DNA of 6,088 nucleotides, taken from Candidatus Anoxychlamydiales bacterium (GTDB lineage: Bacteria > Chlamydiota > Chlamydiia > Chlamydiales > SM23-39). The stretch is taken from contig JAAKFW010000095.1 of assembly GCA_011064905.1 (NCBI GenBank), forward strand, positions 1-6,088. Direction: 5' to 3'. Under the pieces are notes generated by a model. The model was not told the origin of the DNA and ran no database searches. It worked only from the letters and a program-made list of their open reading frames with translations. The position numbers and the translations under genes are program-made. The stretch's first letter is position 1, and each line of letters begins with the position of its first letter. Shown here one piece after another: positions 1 through 5,407 of the stretch.

Positions 1-60
1 CTATTCTAACGTCATTGTCTTATCTTACTAATTTTCAAGCAAGTACTTTTTAAAAAAAGA

Positions 61-1323
61 TTATTTTTTTTCAATTGTTACTAAAATTCTCTTTTTTTTA
101 CCTGCTCCAAAAAGCAAAAAAGTATCGTTTATAAGATCTTTTTCTGAAATTATAATTGAAGGATCTATAACTTTTTTATTGTTTAAATAAGCACCACTAT
201 TTTTAACTAGTCTTAGAGCTTCTGATTTTGAAGAAGTAAGCCCAATTTGACATGCTATGTCAGTATATTTTTTTCCTATGATGTCGGAAAAAGTTACGTT
301 TATGTTTGGCATATCTTTTGAGATCTGTTTTAACGTATCATAATCTAAAGTGGAATCAGAGCCAGGTTTAGCAGCATTAGTTACATTTTGAGCGATTTCC
401 AAACCTTCTTTTCCGTGAATAAACTCTGTAACTTCTTTTGCTAATATTTTTTGTGCTGTATTTGGTTTGTAAGAAGGTGCTCTCATTTGATTCTCAATGT
501 CATTAATATCTTCTAACGATAAAAATGTAAGCATTTTTAAAAGTTTTATAACATCTGTATCAAGCACTCTGATTAGGTACTGATAAAAATCAAAGTAGGA
601 TAGTTTTTTCTCATCTAGCCAAACAGCTCCTGATTCAGTTTTACCAAATTTTTTTCCATCCGCTCTTGTAAGGAGTGAAAATGTCATTCCATAGACTGTT
701 TTATGAGTTAGTTTTCGAATAAGCTCAATTCCGGCTGTGATATTTCCCCATTGATCGGAACCGCCTATTTGAAGAGTAATATTTGAGTGTTTATAAAGAT
801 GATAGAAATCATATGATTGCAAAATTTGATAAGAGAACTCTGTAAAGCTCATTCCCTCTTGAGATTCCATCCTAAGTTTTACACTCTCTTTTGCAAGCAT
901 AGGACCAATTCTAAAATATTTACCTATATCTCTTAAAAAATCTGTAAACTTTATTTTTTCAAACCAATTATTGTTATTAACAACTTGGATATCTTTTCCT
1001 AAAACCTTTTCTAAAAAAGTTCTAATAGAAGAGATATTTTTTAAGATTATTTTATCATCTAAAAATGGTCTTTCTAGACTTTTACCGGAAGGATCTCCTA
1101 TTCTGCCAGTAGCGCCGCCAATTAAAGCGTAAGCCTTATGTCCATGCTTCTTTAACCATGAAAGAGCCATTACTCCAACTAAATGACCAATGTGTAAGCT
1201 ATCAGCTGTTGGATCAAACCCCACATAACAAGATATTGGTTTATTAACTATTTCTTTAAGCTGTTTGTCCGATAACTGATCTATAAAATTTCTCTTTTGT
1301 AAAACTTCTATAACGTTTGTCAT
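61..1323 (-). CDS. tyrS: Tyrosyl-tRNA synthetase (TyrRS), class Ic, bacterial TyrS type
   Basis: Charges tRNA-Tyr with tyrosine using ATP, in the cytoplasm. The 420-residue product has the usual length for the family. The Rossmann catalytic domain starts with CYVGFDPTADSLHIGH (residues 32-47), which contains the class I HIGH signature at 44-47. The tyrosine/adenylate pocket segment QIGGSDQWGN lies at 186-195. The KMSKS-equivalent loop is KFGKT at 225-229, in the ADGKKFGKTE context typical of E. coli-like TyrS. An anticodon-binding helical region follows, then an S4-like RNA-binding domain at about 355-418. All catalytic motifs are intact. The ATG at 1323 gives the family N-terminus, but no strong Shine-Dalgarno is seen: AAAGA lies 8 bases upstream and AAGGA about 15. 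The gene is last in the minus-strand series and 175 bases from its upstream neighbour, so it probably has its own promoter, which I could not identify. Product assignment is very secure. Confidence 0.98.
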   Translation of the reverse strand: MTNVIEVLQKRNFIDQLSDKQLKEIVNKPISCYVGFDPTADSLHIGHLVGVMALSWLKKHGHKAYALIGGATGRIGDPSGKSLERPFLDDKIILKNISSIRTFLEKVLGKDIQVVNNNNWFEKIKFTDFLRDIGKYFRIGPMLAKESVKLRMESQEGMSFTEFSYQILQSYDFYHLYKHSNITLQIGGSDQWGNITAGIELIRKLTHKTVYGMTFSLLTRADGKKFGKTESGAVWLDEKKLSYFDFYQYLIRVLDTDVIKLLKMLTFLSLEDINDIENQMRAPSYKPNTAQKILAKEVTEFIHGKEGLEIAQNVTNAAKPGSDSTLDYDTLKQISKDMPNINVTFSDIIGKKYTDIACQIGLTSSKSEALRLVKNSGAYLNNKKVIDPSIIISEKDLINDTFLLFGAGKKKRILVTIEKK

Positions 1324-1344
1324 GATTTAAATCTTTTATCCTTA

Positions 1345-1369
1345 TGTAGTAGTAAATAACTAGGCTACA
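1345..1369. other. Imperfect hairpin in the tyrS leader region
   Basis: TGTAG-TAGT, a 5-base loop (AAATA), ACTA, two unpaired G, then CTACA form a 9-bp imperfect stem. Nine T follow at 1375-1383 on the plus strand, so read as plus-strand RNA it resembles a weak intrinsic terminator. Read as minus-strand RNA it would be a leader hairpin ending about 21 bases before the tyrS start. No plus-strand gene upstream needs a terminator, so its role is uncertain. I see no T-box motif. The rest of 1324-1498 holds only the doubtful small ORF listed separately. Confidence 0.35.
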
Positions 1370-1420
1370 ACAGATTTTTTTTTAGATCAAGAAGGTAAAA
1401 AAATATATTAGGAGATAAAA

Positions 1421-1528
1421 TTGAATCGATTATGTAAAGACATAGGAAAAAAAAACGTTTTACAATATCAAAAATCAAAATTAGCTCTTTTAAGCTCTCT
1501 ATTGACGTTCAATAATTCTGTTTTTTAA
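1421..1528 (+). CDS. Doubtful 35-codon small ORF with TTG start
   Basis: A TTG at 1421 is preceded by a good Shine-Dalgarno, AGGAG at 1410-1414, with 6 bases between. It opens 35 codons (starting MNRLCKDIGKKN if TTG initiates) and ends at TAA 1526-1528. The predicted peptide is basic and has no recognisable domain. Its last 30 bases lie antisense to the 3' end of the neighbouring minus-strand hypothetical gene. The only support is the ribosome binding site and its spacing. In DNA this A-rich an AGGAG can arise by chance, so I treat it as a possibility only. Confidence 0.15.
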   Translation: MNRLCKDIGKKNVLQYQKSKLALLSSLLTFNNSVF

Positions 1529-1888
1529 AGTATTTTCAACGCCTTTTAATGATTTAGTAAAAGTTTTAGCATTTAGAATTTTCTCAGCATAATTAGCTAC
1601 TCTAGTAGAGCTCTTTGCTGGAGTATTGTTATTATCAAAAAGAGTTAAAGATTCTTTTTTTACAAAAACTCTTAGCCCTGCCCAACGAGCTATTTGCTCA
1701 TGAATCTGTATAACTTTTTCATTTAGATTTTCCTCTGTAACATTTTCATCTTGCTGCTTTAGTCTTTTCTCTAATTTTTCTCTTGTTTTTGTTATTCTTT
1801 CGCTCTCTTCAGCAAGTGGCTTTTGATTATCTGTTGGTAATTTCTTGTTATTTTCTGGCAATCTACCAACACTTAAACTATCACCCAT
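1499..1888 (-). CDS. Hypothetical charged protein, 129 residues
   Basis: I do not recognise this protein. I chose the ATG at 1888 over the upstream in-frame ATG at 1918. The inner one has AGGAG (1897-1901) 8 bases upstream, and the candidate promoter's start point falls close to 1918. The product begins MGDSLSVGRLPENNKK. It has a polar, probably disordered N-terminus (1-25), then a highly charged stretch at about 26-69 rich in Glu, Lys and Arg that should be a long helix or coiled coil. A more mixed part follows (IARWAGLRVFV, 66-76), then a basic C-terminal helix ending IIERQ. There is no signal peptide or membrane segment. It lies between rpiA and tyrS without obvious functional relation to either. 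A soluble lineage-specific protein, possibly secreted or a partner/chaperone-type protein, would fit, but nothing in the sequence decides this. Confidence 0.8.
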   Translation of the reverse strand: MGDSLSVGRLPENNKKLPTDNQKPLAEESERITKTREKLEKRLKQQDENVTEENLNEKVIQIHEQIARWAGLRVFVKKESLTLFDNNNTPAKSSTRVANYAEKILNAKTFTKSLKGVENTLKNRIIERQ

Positions 1889-1925
1889 TGTATTTTCTCC
1901 TGGCTTTATTAAGCACAAATTTTAA

Positions 1926-1952
1926 TTTATACAAAAAAAAAATATATATCAA
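1926..1952 (-). promoter_or_regulatory. Candidate sigma70-type promoter for the 129-residue hypothetical gene
   Basis: On the minus strand TTGATA (1952-1947) is separated by 15 bases, mostly T, from TATAAA (1931-1926). The spacer is shorter than the ideal 17. Transcription would begin around 1919, about 30 bases upstream of the chosen ATG. The very AT-rich setting makes chance matches likely. Confidence 0.4.
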
Positions 1953-1961
1953 AGAAAATAT

Positions 1962-2636
1962 TTAAGATATGAATTCCAACTCAGCTTTTTCATTGGCAAT
2001 AATGACTCTATCAGCAAGATCTATAAAGAGCCCTGTCTCTATAACACCAGGTATTGAAATGATATTTTTATGCACTAATGTAGGGTCATCCAAAAGATGA
2101 GGAAGTTTTAGATCTAAAATGTAGTTTTGATTATCCGTTAAAAGAAAACTCCCCTTTTCATCTTTTCTATAATCTGATAAGTATCCTAACTTTTCTAATT
2201 GAAGTTTTGTTAAATTGCTTGCAAACGGGACTATTTCGACAGGAAGTAAAACCTTTCCTAATTTATCTACTAGCTTCTTTTCATCTATCATGATTATAGT
2301 TTTTTTACTAAAGGCAGCCAAGATTTTTTCTTTTAAAAGAGCAGCGCCGGCTCCTTTAATCATCTGCTTTTTTTGATCTACTTCATCAGCTCCATCTATA
2401 TAGATATCAATATGATCTATTTTATCAATATCAATTAGATCTATACCTAGTTTTTTTGCAAGAGTAGAAGAAGCAATTGATGAGGCTACAGCTTTGATAG
2501 ATAAAGATTTTTCGCATCTTTTAGCTAAGGATTCAATAAAGAAAGCAGCGGTAGTTCCTGTTCCAAGACCTACAATAGATCCGCTTTCTACTAAATTAGC
2601 AGCAGCAACTCCAAGTTGTTTTTTAGCTTCACTCAT
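1962..2636 (-). CDS. rpiA: Ribose-5-phosphate isomerase A
   Basis: Interconverts ribose 5-phosphate and ribulose 5-phosphate in the non-oxidative pentose phosphate pathway, in the cytoplasm. The 224-residue length is normal for RpiA. The phosphate-binding loop GLGTGTTA lies at 23-30. The catalytic segment IDGADEVD (80-87) supplies Asp81 and Asp84, and IKGAGAALLKEK (93-104) supplies Lys94 and the general base Glu103. These positions match the E. coli numbering with no gaps. The later segment IDEKKLVDKLG (about 117-127) is also typical. The start at 2636 gives the normal MSEAKKQLG-type N-terminus, although the ribosome binding site is weak (AAAGA about 9 bases upstream). It begins 20 bases after ptsH ends, so the two are probably co-transcribed with ptsH first. 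Confidence 0.97.
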   Translation of the reverse strand: MSEAKKQLGVAAANLVESGSIVGLGTGTTAAFFIESLAKRCEKSLSIKAVASSIASSTLAKKLGIDLIDIDKIDHIDIYIDGADEVDQKKQMIKGAGAALLKEKILAAFSKKTIIMIDEKKLVDKLGKVLLPVEIVPFASNLTKLQLEKLGYLSDYRKDEKGSFLLTDNQNYILDLKLPHLLDDPTLVHKNIISIPGVIETGLFIDLADRVIIANEKAELEFIS

Positions 2637-2656
2637 GTAAGTATCTTTATTTTCAA

Positions 2657-2944
2657 TTAATACTTAATGTTAAATTTATTGTCCGCTAAAGTCAAGATAG
2701 CATTAATAGCATTTTGAGCATCCTCTCCTTCAGCTTCAATTTTAATTTTAGCTCCTCTTGCAGCTGCTAACATTAAAATTCCTAAAAGAGATTTAGCATT
2801 TACAGAATAGTTTCGATAAAATAATTTTATTCGAGAATTAAAAGCAGATGAACATTTTACAAGTTCCGTAGATGGTCTTGTATGAAGTCCTTTTTCATTT
2901 TTAACGACAAACGTAGCTTTATATGCTTTTTTTTGATGCTTCAT
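2657..2944 (-). CDS. ptsH: HPr phosphocarrier protein of the PTS
   Basis: HPr takes phosphate from PEP-dependent enzyme I on its active-site histidine and passes it to EIIA-type acceptors; it is a small cytoplasmic protein. Here 95 residues carry the active-site motif GLHTRPST (19-26), with His21 and Arg23 in the canonical G-L-H-x-R-P arrangement. The regulatory serine region is AKSLLGILMLAA (50-61), with Ser52 matching the HPr Ser46 site that HPr kinase phosphorylates in many bacteria. There is a short N-terminal extension (MKHQKKAYK). No Shine-Dalgarno is visible: the 16 bases upstream of the ATG are all A or T. Downstream comes rpiA, not the enzyme I gene ptsI that often follows ptsH. HPr is secure; whether it serves sugar uptake or regulation cannot be told from this window. 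Confidence 0.95.
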   Translation of the reverse strand: MKHQKKAYKATFVVKNEKGLHTRPSTELVKCSSAFNSRIKLFYRNYSVNAKSLLGILMLAAARGAKIKIEAEGEDAQNAINAILTLADNKFNIKY

Positions 2945-2954
2945 TATAATTTAA

Positions 2955-2971
2955 TTTATAAGTGTGTTATA
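2955..2971 (-). promoter_or_regulatory. Candidate -10 elements for ptsH
   Basis: On the minus strand TATAAA (2960-2955) lies 10 bases before the ptsH ATG, and TATAAC (2971-2966) lies further upstream. Neither has a convincing -35 at 16-18 bases. The best -35-like match, TTGTTA (2987-2982), is 21 bases from the first. If the first is used, the mRNA would be almost leaderless. This is a weak assignment in very AT-rich DNA. Confidence 0.2.
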
Positions 2972-2986
2972 GCTCAGAATATAACA
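2965..2986. repeat. Operator-like palindrome upstream of ptsH
   Basis: TGTTATA (2965-2971) and its exact reverse complement TATAACA (2980-2986) are separated by 8 bases. The 7-bp arms with a centre-to-centre distance of 15 bases resemble a dimeric regulator site. It ends 21 bases upstream of the ptsH start and overlaps one candidate -10. No known regulator is recognised. Confidence 0.4.
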
Positions 2987-3016
2987 ATTAAATATAAAAA
3001 TCAAATAAATTTATTT

Positions 3017-3134
3017 AAACTTTTAAAGTTTTGAAGAAGTTATTCAAAAAATAAACTTAATTTTTCAAAAAAAACCACTACATTATACGCTTTAAAGAGT
3101 CTTTTAAGCTTTTAAAGAGAAGCTTTCTTTAAAG
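3017..3134. repeat. Cluster of CTTT(T)AAAG palindromic boxes upstream of groES
   Basis: Four copies of CTTTAAAG or CTTTTAAAG lie at 3020-3028, 3090-3097, 3109-3117 and 3127-3134. The first sits inside a larger odd palindrome, AAACTTT-T-AAAGTTT (3017-3031). The last three start 19 and 18 bases apart, just under two helical turns, and two of them are followed by AGAG or AGAGA. The last box overlaps the -35-like TTTAAA of the candidate groE promoter. It could be a binding array or just AT-rich redundancy. Confidence 0.45.
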
Positions 3135-3156
3135 GACAGGGGATTTTCTCTATAAA
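3128..3156 (+). promoter_or_regulatory. Candidate groESL promoter
   Basis: TTTAAA (3128-3133), 17 bases, then TATAAA (3151-3156). The start point would be near 3163, placing the CIRCE operator in the early transcribed leader, as is common for HrcA-controlled operons. A second possible -10, the perfect TATAAT at 3230-3235, lies downstream of CIRCE but has no recognisable -35, so which one is used is not settled. Confidence 0.45.
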
Positions 3157-3182
3157 ATTTATTAGCATCAAAGTTTTAAATA

Positions 3183-3209
3183 TTAGCACTTAACTCTTTT
3201 GTTTGCTAA
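3183..3209. promoter_or_regulatory. CIRCE operator (HrcA repressor site)
   Basis: TTAGCACTT (3183-3191), a 9-base spacer, then GTTTGCTAA (3201-3209). The CIRCE consensus is TTAGCACTC-N9-GAGTGCTAA: the left arm matches 8 of 9, the right arm 7 of 9, and the spacer length is exact. It lies 90 bases upstream of the groES start. CIRCE binds HrcA, which represses groESL and dnaK operons until heat or misfolding titrates GroEL; this is established in Chlamydia and in Firmicutes. hrcA itself is not in the window. Confidence 0.9.
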
Positions 3210-3298
3210 GAGGTTGAATAAAATAAAGCTATAATGTTAATATGGGGACGCTCAATAAACCAATGCAAAATAAATTATACAATTATTTGGAGGCAACC

Positions 3299-3613
3299 AT
3301 GTCAAATGTAGCAGAAAAGAAAAAAACTACTCTAAAACCATTAGCAGATAGAGTAGTAGCTCAAAGACTAGAAAGTGAAGAGACTCTAAAAGGTGGAATT
3401 ATCATTCCAGACTCAGCTAAGAAAAAACAAGAAATGGCTAAAGTAATAGCAATCGGCCCTGGAAAAGTAACTGATGAAAATAAAACTATCACAATGCCTG
3501 TAAAAATTGGGGATATTATCTTCATGGACAAGTATTCAGGTCAAGAAATAACTATCGATGATGAAGAGTTCATTATTGTAAAATCTGATGATATTATCGC
3601 TATTGTTGAATAG
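3299..3613 (+). CDS. groES: Co-chaperonin GroES (Cpn10)
   Basis: GroES forms the seven-subunit lid that caps GroEL so that substrate proteins can fold in the closed chamber. The ATG at 3299 is chosen because GGAGG (3289-3293) lies 5 bases upstream and it yields a normal 104-residue protein. An in-frame ATG at 3242 would add 19 residues unlike the family and has no ribosome binding site. The N-terminal beta strand LKPLADRVV is at 12-20. The mobile loop that contacts GroEL, about 23-40, contains GGIII (32-36). The roof-loop region lies at about 52-63, and the conserved DKYSGQEITI at 77-86. It is the first gene of the CIRCE-controlled groESL operon; groEL follows after 29 bases. Confidence 0.97.
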   Translation: MSNVAEKKKTTLKPLADRVVAQRLESEETLKGGIIIPDSAKKKQEMAKVIAIGPGKVTDENKTITMPVKIGDIIFMDKYSGQEITIDDEEFIIVKSDDIIAIVE

Positions 3614-3642
3614 TAAAATTTTATAAAATTAGGAGTAAAAAA

Positions 3643-5274
3643 ATGGCACCAAAAAAAATAAAATTTAGAGAAGAAGCAAGGCAAAAAATTTTAAAAGGAG
3701 TTCAGACTCTAGCCGCTGCAGTTAAAGTAACTCTAGGTCCAAAAGGAAGAAACGTTGTTTTAGACAAGCCCTATGGATCACCACAGATCACAAAAGATGG
3801 CGTTACAGTAGCTAAAGAAATTGAGCTCGAAGACAAACATGAGAATATGGGCGCTCAAATGGTAAAAGAAGTTGCTAATAAAACAGCTGATAAAGCTGGA
3901 GATGGAACAACAACAGCGACTATTTTAGCAGAAGCTATATATTCAGAAGGTCTAAGAAACGTAACAGCTGGCGCAAATCCTATGGATTTGAAAAAAGGGA
4001 TAGAAAAAGCTACTCAAGCAATAGTAGAATCCCTTCAAAAGCTCTCTAAACCTATTAATAACACAAAAGAGATCGCTCAGGTTGCAACAATCTCTGCAAA
4101 TGGCGATGAAGAAATTGGTCAAATAATCGCAAAAGCGATGGATAGCGTTGGTAAAGACGGAACTATAACAGTTGAAGAAGCAAAAGGTTTTGAAACAACT
4201 TTAGAAGTTGTAAAAGGCATGAACTTTGACAGAGGTTATCTATCTTCATATTTCATTACAAACCCAGATAAACTCCAAGCAGAGCTAGATGATGCGTACA
4301 TTCTTATCTCTGAGAAAAAAATATCTTCAATGAAGGAATTTTTACCAATCTTGCAAACAACTGCAGAGACAGGAAAACCTCTTTTAATCATAGCAGAAGA
4401 TATAGAAGGAGAAGCTCTAGCTACTTTAGTTGTTAACAGGCTAAGAGCTAATCTAAAAGTTGTTGCTGTCAAAGCGCCAGGTTTTGGAGATAGAAGAAAA
4501 GCTATGTTAGAAGATATTGCAATTTTAACAGGTGGGCAGTTCATCTCAGAAGATCTAGGAATCAAACTAGAAAATACAACCCTAGAGATGCTTGGTAGAG
4601 TTAAAAAAGCTATTATCAAAAAAGAAGAGACAGCACTAGTTGATGGCGCTGGTAAAAAAGAAGCTATTCAAAACAGAATAGATCAAATAAAAACTCAAAT
4701 TGAAAATAGCGATTCTGATTATGATAAAGAAAAACTTCAAGAAAGATTAGCTAAACTAACCGGCGGAGTCGCTATCATTAAAGTTGGTGGAGTTACAGAG
4801 CTTGAAGTTAAAGAGAAGAAAGATAGAGTAGATGATGCTCAGCACGCTACAAAAGCAGCTGTTGAGGAAGGAATTTTACCAGGTGGTGGAGTTGCTTTTA
4901 TCAGAACAAAAAAAGCTTTGGGAATCCTTATTGATTCTTTAACAGGCGATGAGAAAATCGGAGCTGAAATAGTTAAAAAATCTATTACTTCTCCTCTTCG
5001 TCAAATCTCTTTAAATGCTGGAGTTGAAGGCTCTTTAATTATTCAAAAAGTTGAAAGTTTAAAAGACTCTGAAGGATATGACGCTGCAACAGATACTTTC
5101 GTAGATATGTTTGAAAAAGGAATTGTAGATCCAACAAAAGTTGTTAGATGTACAATTCAGTTTGCTGCATCGATTGCAGGCTTATTACTTACTACAGAAG
5201 CTATTATAACAGAAGATACCGAAGATAAGGATAGTGCCCCTCAAATGGCGCCTCCTATGGGAATGGGATATTAA
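3643..5274 (+). CDS. groEL: Chaperonin GroEL (Cpn60)
   Basis: An ATP-driven double-ring chaperonin of 14 subunits that folds cytoplasmic proteins with GroES. At 543 residues it is normal length. The equatorial nucleotide site has TLGPKGRNV (30-38), GDGTTTAT (86-93, with Asp87) and the GILPGGG segment (410-416). The catalytic Asp398 is present in VDDAQ. Apical substrate and GroES contacts are conserved at E. coli positions Tyr199, Tyr203, Phe204, Leu234, Leu237, Leu259, Val263 and Val264, so this is a working GroEL, not a divergent paralogue. The C-terminus is a short acidic stretch followed by MAPPMGMGY in place of the long Gly-Gly-Met repeat of E. coli. AGGAG (3631-3635) lies 7 bases before the ATG. 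It is co-transcribed with groES and terminated at 5305-5338. In sequence style it resembles chlamydial GroEL1, the paralogue usually found beside groES. Confidence 0.99.
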   Translation: MAPKKIKFREEARQKILKGVQTLAAAVKVTLGPKGRNVVLDKPYGSPQITKDGVTVAKEIELEDKHENMGAQMVKEVANKTADKAGDGTTTATILAEAIYSEGLRNVTAGANPMDLKKGIEKATQAIVESLQKLSKPINNTKEIAQVATISANGDEEIGQIIAKAMDSVGKDGTITVEEAKGFETTLEVVKGMNFDRGYLSSYFITNPDKLQAELDDAYILISEKKISSMKEFLPILQTTAETGKPLLIIAEDIEGEALATLVVNRLRANLKVVAVKAPGFGDRRKAMLEDIAILTGGQFISEDLGIKLENTTLEMLGRVKKAIIKKEETALVDGAGKKEAIQNRIDQIKTQIENSDSDYDKEKLQERLAKLTGGVAIIKVGGVTELEVKEKKDRVDDAQHATKAAVEEGILPGGGVAFIRTKKALGILIDSLTGDEKIGAEIVKKSITSPLRQISLNAGVEGSLIIQKVESLKDSEGYDAATDTFVDMFEKGIVDPTKVVRCTIQFAASIAGLLLTTEAIITEDTEDKDSAPQMAPPMGMGY

Positions 5275-5292
5275 TCAATAATTGTTGATTAA
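5271..5292 (+). other. Short hairpin overlapping the groEL stop codon
   Basis: TTAATCAA (5271-5278) and TTGATTAA (5285-5292) form an 8-bp stem with a 6-base loop. It includes the TAA stop and precedes the main terminator by 12 bases. It is AT-rich and weak, has no T run after it, and could assist mRNA 3'-end stability. Confidence 0.35.
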
Positions 5293-5304
5293 TAAATTTT
5301 ATTC

Positions 5305-5338
5305 AAAAGCACCATCCAAAAAGATGGTGCTTTTTCTT
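5305..5338 (+). terminator. Rho-independent terminator of the groESL operon
   Basis: AAAAGCACCATC (5305-5316) pairs perfectly with GATGGTGCTTTT (5323-5334) around the 6-base loop CAAAAA, and the descending arm runs into a T-rich tract (TTTTTCTTT). The GC-containing core is 8 bp (GCACCATC/GATGGTGC). It lies 30 bases after the groEL stop, and the next gene has its own promoter just downstream. Confidence 0.93.
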
Positions 5339-5358
5339 TAAAATATTTGAATATTTGC

Positions 5359-5386
5359 TTGACAAGATGCTGTTTATATTTATAAA
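5359..5386 (+). promoter_or_regulatory. Near-consensus sigma70/sigma66-type promoter
   Basis: A perfect -35 TTGACA (5359-5364), a 16-base spacer and TATAAA (5381-5386). Transcription would start near 5393, leaving a leader of about 15 bases before the ATG at 5408. It lies directly after the groE terminator, so the downstream gene is an independent transcription unit. This is the best promoter match in the window. Confidence 0.8.
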
Positions 5387-5407
5387 ATTTTTGAAATTGG
5401 AGATATT

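Noticed and set aside
1..60. Left edge of the window
   Set aside because: No start or end of another gene, RNA gene or clear signal could be identified here.
52..70. A7/T7 hairpin at the tyrS stop as a terminator
   Set aside because: The stem is only A-T pairs with a 5-base loop. It would be very unstable and such runs are common in this AT-rich sequence.
1481..1500. AGCTCT repeats just after the 129-residue gene as a terminator
   Set aside because: Only the 4-base AGCT can pair, so the stem is too short to call.
1783..1965. 60-codon hydrophobic open frame on the plus strand
   Set aside because: It is antisense to the 5' part of the 129-residue gene and its upstream region. Its hydrophobicity comes from T-rich antisense of A-rich codons, and it has no Shine-Dalgarno.
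3242..3298. 19-residue N-terminal extension of GroES from the ATG at 3242
   Set aside because: It has no ribosome binding site, lies where the downstream candidate promoter would start transcription, and is absent from the GroES family. The GGAGG-preceded ATG at 3299 gives the normal length.
4236..4619. 127-codon open frame on the minus strand inside groEL
   Set aside because: It is antisense to a fully conserved GroEL apical domain, has no recognisable motif, and is explained by the codon composition of groEL.
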